A DNA stretch of 64,000 bases from positions 42,005,001-42,069,000 of the forward strand of contig CM059583.1 in assembly GCA_030407085.1 (NCBI GenBank), in the 5' to 3' direction. The notes below the pieces were generated by a model. That model did no database searches. It was given only the letters and a program-made list of their open reading frames with translations, and was not told the DNA's origin. How positions within the stretch are numbered: position 1 is the stretch's first letter; the number at the start of each line of letters is the position of its first letter. Source of the stretch: Trichopria drosophilae. Taxonomy: Eukaryota > Arthropoda > Insecta > Hymenoptera > Diapriidae. Position numbers and translations under genes: made by a program. Below are positions 12,601 through 24,100 of the stretch, piece by piece.

Positions 12601-14572
12601 TTAAGAATTTTTTTAAGCTACCAAAATTTGTGAAATTGAGTACACTTGGGTTTAAGATATGCTTCATTTCTTCAATAAATATAAATTTTATAGGCTTTGC
12701 CTATCACTTGAAAAAAATTAAAAATGTCTTCTTTCTTCCTTCTTCATAAATTAAGACACTATCACTTTTTAAAAATAAAACTGTTAACAACTCTGAGCGA
12801 TGTAAAGGAGTTTTTAATTATTGACTCCTGAAGAGGGACCCGAGAGGTCCGAAACGCTGAGTCTTTTAAAGTTAATTTTTATTTTTTGGTATATATTTTT
12901 TAAAGAGTTTTAAGTTCTATTTATTATTTTTACAAATTTTTGTTGCATGTTTTCAATTTTAAATAAAGTCTTATTTTTAAAAAGTGATAGTGTCTTTTAA
13001 TTTATGAAGAAGGAAGAAAGAAGAAATTTTTAATTTTTTTCAAGTGGTAGGCAGAGCCCATAAAATTTATATTTATTGAGTACACTTGGGTTTTCGGGAT
13101 CGCTGATTACGAATATGATGTCCATTTTTTAAAATTCAAAATGGTGGATCCAATATGGCGAACATATTTTTTTTAAATCCTTGGATTCTGTTGAAACCTG
13201 TTACATGTTGATTAACATTTCATGTCCTGATTTATGATAATATATTCGCATTTACTTATAATTTAATAAACTATCATACATTATATTTTTTATGATTTTA
13301 ATACTAGAAGTATAAAATAAGAGCAACACTACCCGAAATAGAAACAAGATTTTTGAACACTCCCTATTCAGAGAACGTAAAGTCCTATTAAGAAGAATGT
13401 ATATGTGATGTAAATCTACTTGTTTTTTGTGCTATTTATCAATTTTTTTGTACATCTATAGTGGTAACTCACATTCGAAGCCTACTTTAGAATGTACATC
13501 TATAGACGTACCCTCACACTCAAGGGGTTAAGCTTTAAATTCTAAAAATCAGTACTTTTTTGGAGTAATAATAATTAATTTGTATTCGTGTATAGGATGC
13601 TGCAATTGATTGGGCCAGAGACCATCGTGTACATCATAAATTTAGTGAAACCGATGCTGATCCACACAACGCAACAAGAGGCTTCTTCTTTTCCCACATT
13701 GGCTGGCTGTTATGTCGTAAACATCCCGATGTCAAATCAAAAGGCCAACACATTGACATGAGCGACCTCAAGAGCGATCCCATTATCATGTTCCAAAAGA
13801 AGTACGTAAATGTCAAAATTCAGTAGTACACTTGTCAAAATATTAAAAGAAGGAAATATACTAATCGAACTTTTTAACATTTCAGATATTACATCTACCT
13901 GATGTTAACTTTGTGTTTCATTCTACCTACAATCATTCCTGCATTATGCTGGGGTGAAACTTTCTCAAACGGTTACTTCGTATCTGCAATCTTACGATAT
14001 ACATTCACTCTAAATATGACATGGTTGGTGAATTCAGCTGCTCATATGTTCGGCGGTAAACCGTACGACAGGTGTGTATAATTTTTAGTTGTTTTATATT
14101 ACATGAAATATTTAAAAGGATAAAGTTATAGTTCTTCCCAAAGTTATGTAATAATGAATCGTTTTCTGCCCTCAATGTTACTGAAAAGTATTGTTTATTG
14201 TTCGCCACATTGATACCTTTAATCAAACATTCGATATTTTAAATCTGCAGGTTCATTAATCCATCAGACAACAAGGGAGTTGCTATTATGGCTCTCGGAG
14301 AGGGATGGCACAATTACCATCACGTTTTCCCATGGGACTACAAAGCGGCTGAACTCGGCAACTACAAATTCAACTTCACCACAGCTTTAATCGACTTCTT
14401 TGCTAGGATCGGCTGGGCTTATGATCTGAAATCCGTGTCACCAACTATGGTTCAGAAGCGAGTTGAAAGGACAGGTGATGGAACTCACGAAGTATGGGGA
14501 TGGGGCGACAAAGATCAACCGAAAGAAGAACGAGAGGAAGCGCTTATTACGCATCACTTGAAGGAAACGTAA
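9660..14572 (+). CDS. Acyl-CoA delta-9/delta-11-type fatty acid desaturase, gene 1
   Basis: Five coding exons: 9660-9879, 12375-12505, 13596-13801, 13886-14071 and 14251-14572 (TAA), all with GT/AG borders, giving 354 aa. ATG 9660 is preferred over the in-frame ATG at 9621 because an acceptor (TTACAG, ending 9646) lies between them. The product is an ER-membrane non-haem di-iron enzyme that inserts a double bond into acyl-CoA using O2 and cytochrome b5. Box 1 HRLWAH lies at residues 90-95, box 2 HRVHH at 127-131 and box 3 HNYHH at 268-272. The extra ligand motif NSAAH is at 235-239. All are intact. Hydrophobic spans fall near 45-63, 75-89, 103-117, 189-207 and 217-235. The length and the C-terminal RTGDG motif are typical of insect desaturases. 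The last exon's frame is complete. The regiospecificity (delta-9 or delta-11) cannot be told from sequence alone. Gene 2 converges on it from the right. Confidence 0.95.
10741..11631. repeat. Element with ~20-bp inverted ends in intron 1 of gene 1
   Basis: The sequence AAATCCACAGAACTTTT near 10744-10760 recurs inverted at about 11611-11628. Similarity continues inward at a lower level, for roughly 30 bp per arm. The enclosed ~890 bp has no recognisable transposase. I could not see a clear target-site duplication. It is probably a degraded non-autonomous DNA element. Confidence 0.45.
12672..13080. repeat. Long inverted repeat (~107-bp arms, ~190-bp loop)
   Basis: The arm at 12672-12779 is nearly the exact reverse complement of 12970-13080, including the stretches TTCTTTCTTCCTTCTTCATA and CACTATCACTTTTT. 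The high identity implies a recent origin or gene conversion. The outer edge of each arm touches a direct copy of TTGAGTACACTTGGGTTT (about 12636-12653 and 13076-13093). That would fit a duplicated target or a partial tandem duplication. It lies in intron 2 of gene 1 and would form a stable hairpin in pre-mRNA. Confidence 0.75.
12823..12863 (+). other. Hammerhead-ribozyme-like core, probably inactive
   Basis: In the loop of the 12672-13080 inverted repeat, CTGAAGA (12828-12834) fits the hammerhead CUGANGA core. It is followed by the hairpin GGACC/GGTCC (836-840 with 846-850 of this kilobase) and then GAAAC (12851-12855). GACTC directly before and GAGTC (12859-12863) after could pair as stem I. 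Stem III is essentially absent, no NUH cleavage triplet fits, and one G is unpaired beside stem II. A degenerate ribozyme from a Penelope-like element or retrozyme is possible; chance is equally possible. Confidence 0.2.
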
Positions 14573-15770
14573 ATTATGCTAAACAACAAGTAATCGACTG
14601 TCCATCGTCGTTGAAGATCAACCGAAGAGTACTGATCGATGAAACAGCAGCGTATCGAGGCTGAAACTCTAGCCAGTGTCCTTGACCGAGTCTCTATTTT
14701 TCTCCAACGACACGAGCTAAGAGAAAAATTTTTAAGTTCGCGAAATCTTCCGAATAGCGAACGCCGATCGCGCAAAAAAAAAATTCGCTGAACTGAACCG
14801 GTGCAGGAACTTCGGAGCTGGCATCCGTTTGGAGGTTAGGTCGACGCTCGATAAATCGTTTCGAGTCATTAAATTTCAAAAGAGTCGACTTAACTTCAAG
14901 ATCCGCGGGCGTTGAAATTTCTAGATCGGAGTGATAAAACGGTAGTTTTTAATTTTGTGCAGGACTTGTCCGAAACTAGCACACAAAAGTCGTTATCGAA
15001 TAGCTTGCTTCGAAAACTTTGTAGAGATATTCATAGAATTTTGTAATTTCAAACCTGTTTAAATCAACAAAGTAGTGCTGGTAGCTGTTCATTCATTTCG
15101 TCAACATTTTTCACTTCTGCTCCTAAGAGTAGAGCAACATTTCGGCGCATGCTCTTAGGTTTTACGTAAGGCTGGTAATTTAATTAGTATGTTTAATTTA
15201 TATTTCCTTTCTACTTTTGTTTTGTTTACGCGTTTATTAAGGGGCACGGTAATCTACATACGTACCTGCACCGAGGCACCGAGTCGTGCCCTTGAACGAG
15301 GCGTCGCTTCGCGACAGGCTTCGGTAGACAATCGTACGTACATCGGAGTGTGATGCGAGCATGAAGGAAACATCAATTTTTGAAACTAGTGTATGAAAAT
15401 GATAATAAATGGAAATTATTACTGTACATTTGCGATGTCTCTTTCAAGCGAACACAATCGTAAAGGAATGTTTCGCTTTATCGACATCACTCCCTTGAAG
15501 TATCAACATCTATTGTTTATGATAAGTGTTGAGAAATAGTATCGACTTTACTCGCAGAATGAGATGGGAGATTATATATTAATAAAATAATTTGATTGGA
15601 CGCTGGATCGTTCGGGTATATCGATGCAACGCAAACTTGATTGTAACTAACTAACGAGAATGTCAGAAATGATGTTTTATGCAGTTGCATCTTTGACCCG
15701 AAGAGCAGATCAATATTAATGTGCATACCTACTATGAATTATAAATGGAAAATATATTTAATAAAAATCT
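14573..15770 (+). other. Probable 3'UTR of desaturase gene 1 with poly(A) signals
   Basis: The first ~800 bases after the stop codon are clearly richer in GC than the intergenic DNA beyond, as expected for transcribed sequence. AATAAA hexamers occur at 15404-15409 and 15760-15765. Either could end the transcript; the first lies close to the end of the GC-richer stretch. The extent is an inference from composition and these hexamers. Confidence 0.5.
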
Positions 15771-16850
15771 ATATTTTTGAATTCCGGATATTTATGAACC
15801 TTCACAAATAAATTATATACTTCATTTATACGTTTGTTTATTAATGTATGGATGAAGAGATCTTTGGCAGTATACACATGCTGAAATACGAGCTTAGTGA
15901 GAAGACACTTGTAAAATGCAGAAATAAAATAGTATAGTACAATGGGTAATGTTTCAAATTCACTTTTATCAGAATTATTTAAGTTATCCCCTCTGATTCT
16001 GAATGATTTAAAAATGGATGAGATTATTGTAGTTTTTTGGTCCTATAATGCCATACATATAACATTTTCACGAAAGTAAAGAATCGAAATTTAGAAAACT
16101 TAATAACAAATTCTTCGATATCTTAGCAATCGATAAAAAATCTGGCACATTTTCAGCAATTTGTCAGAACTTTATCGGAGAGAATCAACATACCTGTTAT
16201 TATTTGGGGAAATGAAATATTGTGGCTCGGACTATTTCAATTACATAATAAATATTCATTAAATGTAAAATTATTTATCATAACTCAAATCGATATGTTT
16301 AATATTTGTTGACAAGTGTTCACTATATAATAAGCAATATTTGGAATTCTTTAAATGCTGACCGAAAAATATAATTTAGTTTTTAACTAAACTAACACCA
16401 TCACCATAGAGAAAAATTGTTTTGAAAACTGTACCATAAAAACAGGCGATATGTTTCAGCAAATCTCAATCTTTTGTACAAAAGAATTTAACATAACTTT
16501 TCCTCACAATTCATAGAAGTTTTCGTCTTTGAATTTTTAAACAAACTCGTTGAGGAAATTCTGCACCGTTGACAAAATTTTGCACCGAAATTCGAAACCG
16601 AATCGAAATGAATTTCAGGCATGCGCAGTAAATGCGCCGTGACAAATATGGCGTCGCCCAATTCCCGGGAAAATGCTGAATTTCAAACGACACTTGAGTT
16701 TCAACAGAAAATAATACAATTTTTCATATAAATTCACGTCAAAAATTCATATTTGAGCTCGACATGACATCAATGTTTCGATTCCCTTAAACTATCATCT
16801 TATGCCGATCATACTAATACCTATGAAATCATTTTTAGCTACGTATTGAA
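15771..16850. other. Intergenic, no gene recognised
   Basis: AT-rich spacer. One short GC-richer patch (about 16560-16660) contains CATGCGCAG, ATGCGCC and AAATATGGCG close together. These resemble NRF1/ewg-type and YY1/pho-type promoter motifs, but no gene model adjoins it on either strand. Confidence 0.4.
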
Positions 16851-16869
16851 ATGCGTACCCAGGCAGCTC

Positions 16870-18270
16870 AAGTTGATCTCGCAAAGAGCTCAAAAAGAAA
16901 TGTCTGAAACTCAAAATGTTATCAGAATTATGTCATAATGTGGTCAGATGACCCACTTAAAGGTGTAATTTTGGTAATGACACGAAGACCTCTTGAAGAG
17001 GTCATATTTTTAACAGATTAATTTTTAACAAATTATTTTCAAAAACATTAAAATCATATCATAATTGCATCATAATGTGTTGAGGTGACTAACTTAAAGA
17101 TATCATTTGTTATTGGTCTAAAAATCCCTTAAAGAGATCACATTTCTGAGAATTTAATTGGCCTGAGCTAATCAACACTTGTAGGATCGTTTTAACTGGA
17201 TTTCTAAAAAGTTTGCGTTGCAATTTACAGGGCGCTATTAAATTCTTATTTATGCAATATAAATTACGTTGTAAAACAGTTAAAAACAAGCCTACAATTG
17301 TATTGCTTAGCTGAGGCTGTGAATAAGATCTCAGAAATGCGACCTTTTTAATTGTAATACAAACCTTTTTATTTCACTAAATATTTTTAAAAAATGTTAA
17401 TATTTAATTATGCATTTTATTTTTAGACTAACAAAAGAGCAACTTATATATATATTTATTTTATTACAAAAAGAATTTTTGTATTGCTTTTTATTTTACA
17501 TAATAATTAATTCATAGTAGTTTTCTTCTTATATCAACCTCTCATTCCGTGTATGTGTGAATATTATACATATACATAGGTACGTGTGTATCAAACAGCA
17601 AAAAAACATAATCTTAAAAAGCTCTTTAAGAAGTCTTACAAATTGTAAGATGTCTTAAATACTTATCAGAAAGAGCTCTTAAAGTATTCTTTAAGAAGAT
17701 TTATGCGTCGATTTTAAGAACCCTATAAGACCTCTCAAATATAAATAATATAAATGAAAAGCAAATTTCTGAAAATTATAGATTCTATTTTTCTACCTTA
17801 ATTATTAATTTATACACTTTTTACCTCGGTTCCTCTTTACCGTTTGTATAGTTATATGTTGGATGATGATTACATTCAATAGAATGGGATCATGCAATAA
17901 TAATACAAAACTGTGATAACACTGGCTAAATATCGTAAAAGCGCTTATTTAGGCAGGGCAGCTTATTATCTATCGGTCTGCATATGAAGTAAATATCGCG
18001 CGATCTCATTTTTGGATTCAATCGCCTCTGGAAGAAACACAGATCTCAACAATGGGAATCCCTTTATTAAAAGAGAGATGGTCCAAAACGAGATGGATTT
18101 AAGACCTCAAACATAAGATCTCTTCAACATTACGATTTTAAGAAGTCCTAAGTAAGACATCTTTAAGAGCTCGTTTTATAGATTATCATAATTAAGACCT
18201 CTTCAGGAGGTCTTTTTGGAAATATGTTTGGGCTGAACTCTGGACCACCTCTTCAAGAGGTATGTGCTGT
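16870..18270. repeat. Hairpin-rich degenerate repeat cluster
   Basis: Several short palindromes of related sequence recur: GACCTCTTGAAGAGGTC at about 16988-17004, AAGACCTC..GAGGTCTT near 18194-18214, and ACCTCTTCAAGAGGT near 18246-18260. Between them are many AAGAGCTC/TTAAGAAG variants (17600-17760). The sequence style matches the hairpin elements at 18.77, 21.6 and 23.1 kb. I read this as several old, eroded copies of such hairpin MITEs. Exact element borders cannot be set by eye. Confidence 0.5.
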
Positions 18271-18456
18271 ATGGGTACAGGTGTATACATTGGCCCCCAT
18301 TTTAATGTAACTTTATGTACATTATATGTTTATTTCTATAGAATTTCATTTCTAGACATTATTAATTTAAATTTTCTTAATTAGTAGCTATTAGTAAATA
18401 CTATTTATTTCAAAATTTATTACTAAATTATGACTTCGTTATGATAAAAATGTAGT

Positions 18457-18586
18457 TATTCTGAGTTTGAGGTCGTAATATTCTCGTGGTGATATCAAAA
18501 CCTCATAATTTGACGCATCCAACCTCTCTAAGAACACATTATGAGCTCATTCTAAACAATTTTTTTACTCTGCTATCGGGTTAGTT
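18457..18586. repeat. Half copy of hairpin MITE family B
   Basis: Its GAGGTCGTAAT, ATAATTTGACGCATCC and GAACACAT stretches, and its end CTGCTATC, match in order the right half of the complete family-B element at 21688-21899. The left half is missing, so this is a truncated or deleted copy. Confidence 0.65.
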
Positions 18587-18767
18587 GGAATGCAAATATG
18601 TTTTGATTTGTGAACGTTTTTCCTAATACATTCAATATTCCTATGTAAAGGAAATATTCCTATGTAAGAGTGTGTAAAGGAACAAATTTGTAATTGAACG
18701 AACGGATATAATAAAACCTCGAATTTTTAATTAATTCTATCTAATACTTTCGCATTTGTTGCGTTGT

Positions 18768-18983
18768 TACCCAGACAGCAAAATAAAAAATCGTTCAGAA
18801 TGAGTTTGAAATGTGCTCTAAAAGAACTCAGATATCCCACTTTCTGAAGGGTTTCTGAACATGAGTTCATAAAGATTTCATAATGACATCGTGTTCAGAA
18901 AACCCTCAGAAAGTGGGACATCTGACTTCTTTTGGAGCACATTTCGAAATCATTCTGAACTCTTTTATTTTCCTGTCTGTGTA
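18768..18983. mobile_element. Hairpin MITE family A, complete copy
   Basis: The whole ~210-bp unit is self-complementary. It begins TACCCAGACAGCAAAATAAA and ends with the inverted counterpart (TTTTATTTTCCTGTCTGTGTA region). AGATATCCCACTTTCTGA on the left pairs with TCAGAAAGTGGGACATCT on the right. Related copies lie at 21612-22030 and 23080-23294. No coding capacity, so it depended on a transposase in trans. The superfamily is not certain. Confidence 0.75.
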
Positions 18984-21121
18984 TTTATCAAATATACAAA
19001 GTCATATATTTTGTTTATACGGGCGAACGCAAGTGAAAATCATTAATTCACAGATTTAAATAAAAAAGTAACGGTAGGATTGTTTCTTCTTGCTGGAATA
19101 TTTGTTGTAGGTTTGTTTATTGAATATTTTCAAAAAATGGAAATACAAAAAGTACAATTATTTATTTACAATAATCATATTACTTAATGTAAACATGTTT
19201 TAAAAGCAACCTATTAAATGCATTCTGGATTAGTAAAACAATAATATAACACTGATCTACTTAATTAGTTGAAGCGTAGTTGTAAATATTGTAGTTGTGT
19301 TACAATATTTCGTAATACTATTATCAGTATATGAAAACCAAAGTTTGGTAATTTTATTAGAATGAAAAACAACTAATAAGACTTTTTTATTGGATCTAGG
19401 CGTATTTGAATGTAACAAATCTGATTATTTTCAATTAAAACAACTCAATGCCCCATTAAGTGATCATTACCATTGATATGAAACAAACAAAAGTGTTCTG
19501 ATTCTTTTGCAATTTATACCAATGTTAATCAATAACTGACTTATAAATGTCCATTATTTTCGAGTACTTTTAAAGCTTCTATTATCTATTAAACTAGTAT
19601 TACATACTATTAATATTACACTTTTCATGGCAGGATTACGCATTTTTAAAAAATATATTTTGTATAGGTATTAGTTAATAGAACGTAGGTTATTATTTAT
19701 AGTGCATGACTGGGTATGTTACCAAAAATATTTGATAACATGTTAACATAGACTCAATTATTCTATAAATTTTTTACATTTCTTTAAATGACGTTTACAG
19801 ATTAGCTCAATAGTAAAAGGTGACAAAAGCATAATTATATTATATTTATTTTGAAACTGATTTTCAACATTTTTTTCGAAGGTATTTAATGATAGAATGA
19901 GATTATGTGACATATATGTGTCAAAACAGGTTGAAAATAATATAAAATTGATCACATGTTTAGAGAACATTATAAACATGTGTTGTCAAAAAAGTTATTA
20001 ATTTTACTACTGAATCTGAGTTTACCTATTACATATAACTCTGGAAAGTTTAACAATTTTAGGAAGGAACCGATCCGTCAATGGACCACATCACGAAATA
20101 TTTAATATTTCTCACAGGCAAAATTCTACGGACTTATCCTAGAGTCCTAAATGTCATTAGAATAATTGAATTTAATTACTGTATATGTTGTGTAAAGTTT
20201 TCCGCATTTTCATTTTACAAATATCAGTATGTACTAAAAACAGAAATTAAAAATATAATAAGTAAGTTAATCGAATGACGTAGTATAGTAACGAAATTGA
20301 TTTAAACAAACAATGTCTAAAAATCTGGTTCTTTGAATATTCTTGGATGGACATGCATCTTGATTAATTTATAGCATTTAGAATTAAACGTTTTCTAGCT
20401 TATTGTTAGTTCAAGTACTTCAATTGCAGGACTCCTGCCATCCTCGTATTTGCATCACAAATAGAAAAGTAGATATCTGGTATTAGGAGTAAAGACAACG
20501 TGATTCCATAAATCGGCCACATTGGTTTAGCCCTTAGTCAAAATTATTGGCAAAATATTTGTAGAATTAAATATATTCAGATATGCTTATTGGTTTTAAG
20601 TTTCCAATCAGTTTATTTTCATATGGTCAAAATATTTCGTGCTATGGCGTGTGATATAAATTTTGAACCTCCATTACTAATGCGATATCCGTTTGTGAAA
20701 TTAAACTTTTATTTTCTTTTATTAAAAATGATGTCGCAATCAGAATTTAATAGTTGTGCTATTAATTAATAGAGCTACATCTCCATCCAAATATGCTGAT
20801 AGTTGAATGAGTCGCAGCTTATCTCTCAAATTCAGCATCAGTTTTCCCTGTTACTACTCTACTGTCCATCAATTAAGCCTATTATTCATCTAGTAGTAAC
20901 ATAACTAAATGGCATAGAAATCACACTTAAATCTTGAAGGCAAATATCTACCTTTACATTGATACATCATATTTATAAATTTCATGTAAAAATTCAATCT
21001 CATAAAATTCCCAATCCTGAGAAAGATAAACTTCACCATTTCTTGTATTATTCCTCAACTTTTTGTATAATATGTCTAAATCAAAACAGGCAAATTTGTC
21101 TTTTCCCATATGGTTTTGCAG
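18984..21121. other. Intergenic between convergent genes 1 and 2
   Basis: AT-rich, with no supported gene. The part nearest 21121 should include the 3'UTR of gene 2 (minus strand). TTTATT at 20612-20617, the reverse complement of AATAAA, is one candidate poly(A) signal among several. Short open frames at 19758-19979 and 20081-20278 look like chance. Confidence 0.45.
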
Positions 21122-24100
21122 TCAATGTCTGTAACGAAGTTTTGATTTAATAGCTTCTTCGTCTGCGAGTTTCTTTACGACATCCAGTTGGTCCTCAAAA
21201 CAACGTTTTCCCGTTGTGCTTTGATAAAGAGCATCTTGAATGGATTTGGTAGACGCCGTTTTTAGAGACTCTATTTCACCCATAGCTTTACAAATCTTGA
21301 TGAAGAATGTTCCGAATCCTCGGCTATAGTTTCCATATTCGCCACTTTTCCAGTCCCATGGTAACATGTAATGATAATTTGGCCAGTATGATCTTTTTAT
21401 GATAAAGATCCAATTGTCATCCACTGGATATCTGGAATGAGCATTTTTGTTTTATTTTTTGAATATACTACATATAGGAGATGCAACTAGCTGAATATAC
21501 TTTTAATTTAATTTAGTACGCTATATTATAGAGGGATTTAGTAAATCGAATTAGTTACATGCAAACATTTATACGAAATTCAGAGATCTTAACATTTTGA
21601 ACTCAAAATCTAGACAGCAAATTAGAAAATAGTTCATAATGATTTCGAAATGTGCTATAAAAGAAGTCAGATGTCCCACTTTCTTACTCAGATAGCAGAA
21701 TAAAAAATTGTTCAGAATGATTTCATAATGTGTTCTAGAAGAGAGCGGATGCGTCAAATTATGAAGTTTTATTGAGCTTGAGGTCGTAATGATCTCGTAA
21801 TGATATCACGTTTAGAAAAACCTTATAATTTGACGCATCCGACCTCTTATAGAACACATCCTGAGATCATTCTAAAGTATATTTTATTCTACTATCTAGG
21901 GAGCGCTTTCTGAATTTGAGTTCAGAGAGATCTCATAATAATATCATGTTCAGAAAACCTTCAGAAAGTGGGATATATTACTTCTTTTAGAGCACATTTC
22001 GAAATCATTCTAAACTCTTTTTTAATTTAAATGACATAAAAAAGACCTACATGGGACATTGCAGACACTGTTAATTGGATATTTACTAAATGCAAAGTAG
22101 TCTTTTTAAATATACATAGAAAGAAAAATTGTAATAAGAATTTTTATTAACGCTTGAAAAAAAACTGTAAATCTTAAAAACATTATTATTTCTTGTAATC
22201 AATTATTAGATATGCATTTTTAAAATAATATGTTATTCTGATGTTATAAATTAGAATCATTACACCTATCTATGAAAAAGTTTTGAATATTTTTGTGATG
22301 ATGTGGATAATTTCTCAGACAATTTTGTTCGTAGATTCGCATCAATATCAGAATCGGCCAAGTAAAATAAAAATAAATAAATAAATAAAGTCTGGCCCAG
22401 CAAAATAAATAAAATCTTGAGAAACTTGAGAATTTTATCTGCTAATTTTGAGGTTCTGTGCATAATGCGGCAAATTCTTTTATAATTTTTTACTATTTGC
22501 ATAATTTAGCAGTACTCTTACCCTTCAAAATGAGCAATTAGTCGGTCACCATTTCTCACAAAATTATGATTGTTATTACCATTATCCCAACATTTCATCT
22601 TGATAATTGCTCTTGGAAACGTATACTAAGGCATTTTTGGGTACAGTAAGTATGAAAACGGAGTCAAAATATTTGTCAATTTTAAAGATAGCGGATTCAA
22701 AGTTTAACACGAACGCATGATGTTGAACTGATACGTGTCATAATTTAAAACGACTGTATCTAATAGCTCATTCTGAAGGGTGAGAAAAGTAATGAAAGCT
22801 ACAAAAATTTGTCACAACCTGTACATATCCTCAAAAAAATAACACAAAAATACATTTTTTGAGAAGATAACTAAATGTCTAAAAATTTCGACGGAATGGG
22901 CTCATTCTGATCTCGAATTCAGATTCTACAATTAAAATTACACCCGAAATAACAAAATTATGTAATTAAATTTTCCAACTTTCTGTTTTAAATAAGAGAC
23001 TTAAGTGAATAGGCACAATTTCAATCAATGTCTCTTCATGTGAGTGCCACTATTTTAAATTGACAATGAAAGTCTGTTATACGCAGACAGCAAAATAAAC
23101 AAGAGTTCAAAATGATTTCGAAATGTGATCCAAACGCCAGATGATCCATTTTTGGAGAGTTTTCTGAACATAATGTCATTATGAGATCTTTATGAATTCA
23201 TGTTCACATAACCCTCACAATGTGAGTCATCTGACTTCTTTTAAAGCACATATCGAAATCATTCTTAACTCTTTTCTATTTTTCTGCCCGGCTAGTTAGT
23301 TGTAAATAATTTGGTCGATCTTGACAAGCCAAAAGAGGTTGAAAGTCATTGAAAAGTATTTATTATTGCACGTAAAGTATATCAAACGTTAATTATTTAC
23401 AACTGACTATAGTATTCATGAGTAATAAATTCTCTTGAGAACTGTTATTGAAAATCTGTTCCCTAATTACCGTCTGACATGAGGAACATTTCTAAGATAA
23501 TTTTTTAATATTATAACTTATAAGTAACTTTAAAATTAAATAATTAGTTAACTTTTGTTGCAATTCATATATTTACATGCGTGATTATTTCGTGGTTTTC
23601 TTATTTTGACAAATAAAAGTTGAATTATTTGCCGATAGTTACCACCATTCAAACAATAAATAATAAAAATAAAATAATATACAATATTGTATTTCATGTA
23701 TCCTTTCAGTCATAATTATAGCCACTGAGACTTAGATCATAATCATCATCCTTCAGAAAAATAATTCATGAAATATTTCTATTATTGTCTACAAATTTGA
23801 TTTAAGCTCAAATTTTCATTTGGATTTAATCAGAAATATTTCCAAAAAAGAATGTCAGGGATTACTCTGTTAGTCTATAAAGGTCGCACAAAAATGTTTG
23901 TGTAATTAGTTTTGATGCGTTAATTATTTCACCAGTTTATTCACATTTACTAGAATTAATCAACAATGAATAGCGTTAGTTTGAGTTTGTGTCACTATTA
24001 GAAAATGTTATTTGGCACGTATCCCAGCACTGTCAATTATAACAGATCCGTGGCTCTTTGGCATGTTAAAGAACAATGTATAAAGTAGTCCAAAAGAATC

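Larger units (their letters stand above)
12552..13531. repeat. Inverted-end element filling intron 2 of gene 1
   Basis: The left end TTAACCCCTTCTCTGTGAGG (12552-12571) matches the inverted right end at 13512-13531 in 17 of 20 positions; the three mismatches are clustered. The element is about 980 bp and occupies most of the intron between the exons ending at 12505 and beginning at 13596. Inside it lie a second, longer inverted repeat (12672-13080) and a copy of the dispersed CGCTGATTACGAATAT / AAAATGG..GATCCAATATGG motif (13098-13160). That motif is also seen around 34-36 kb. Confidence 0.55.
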
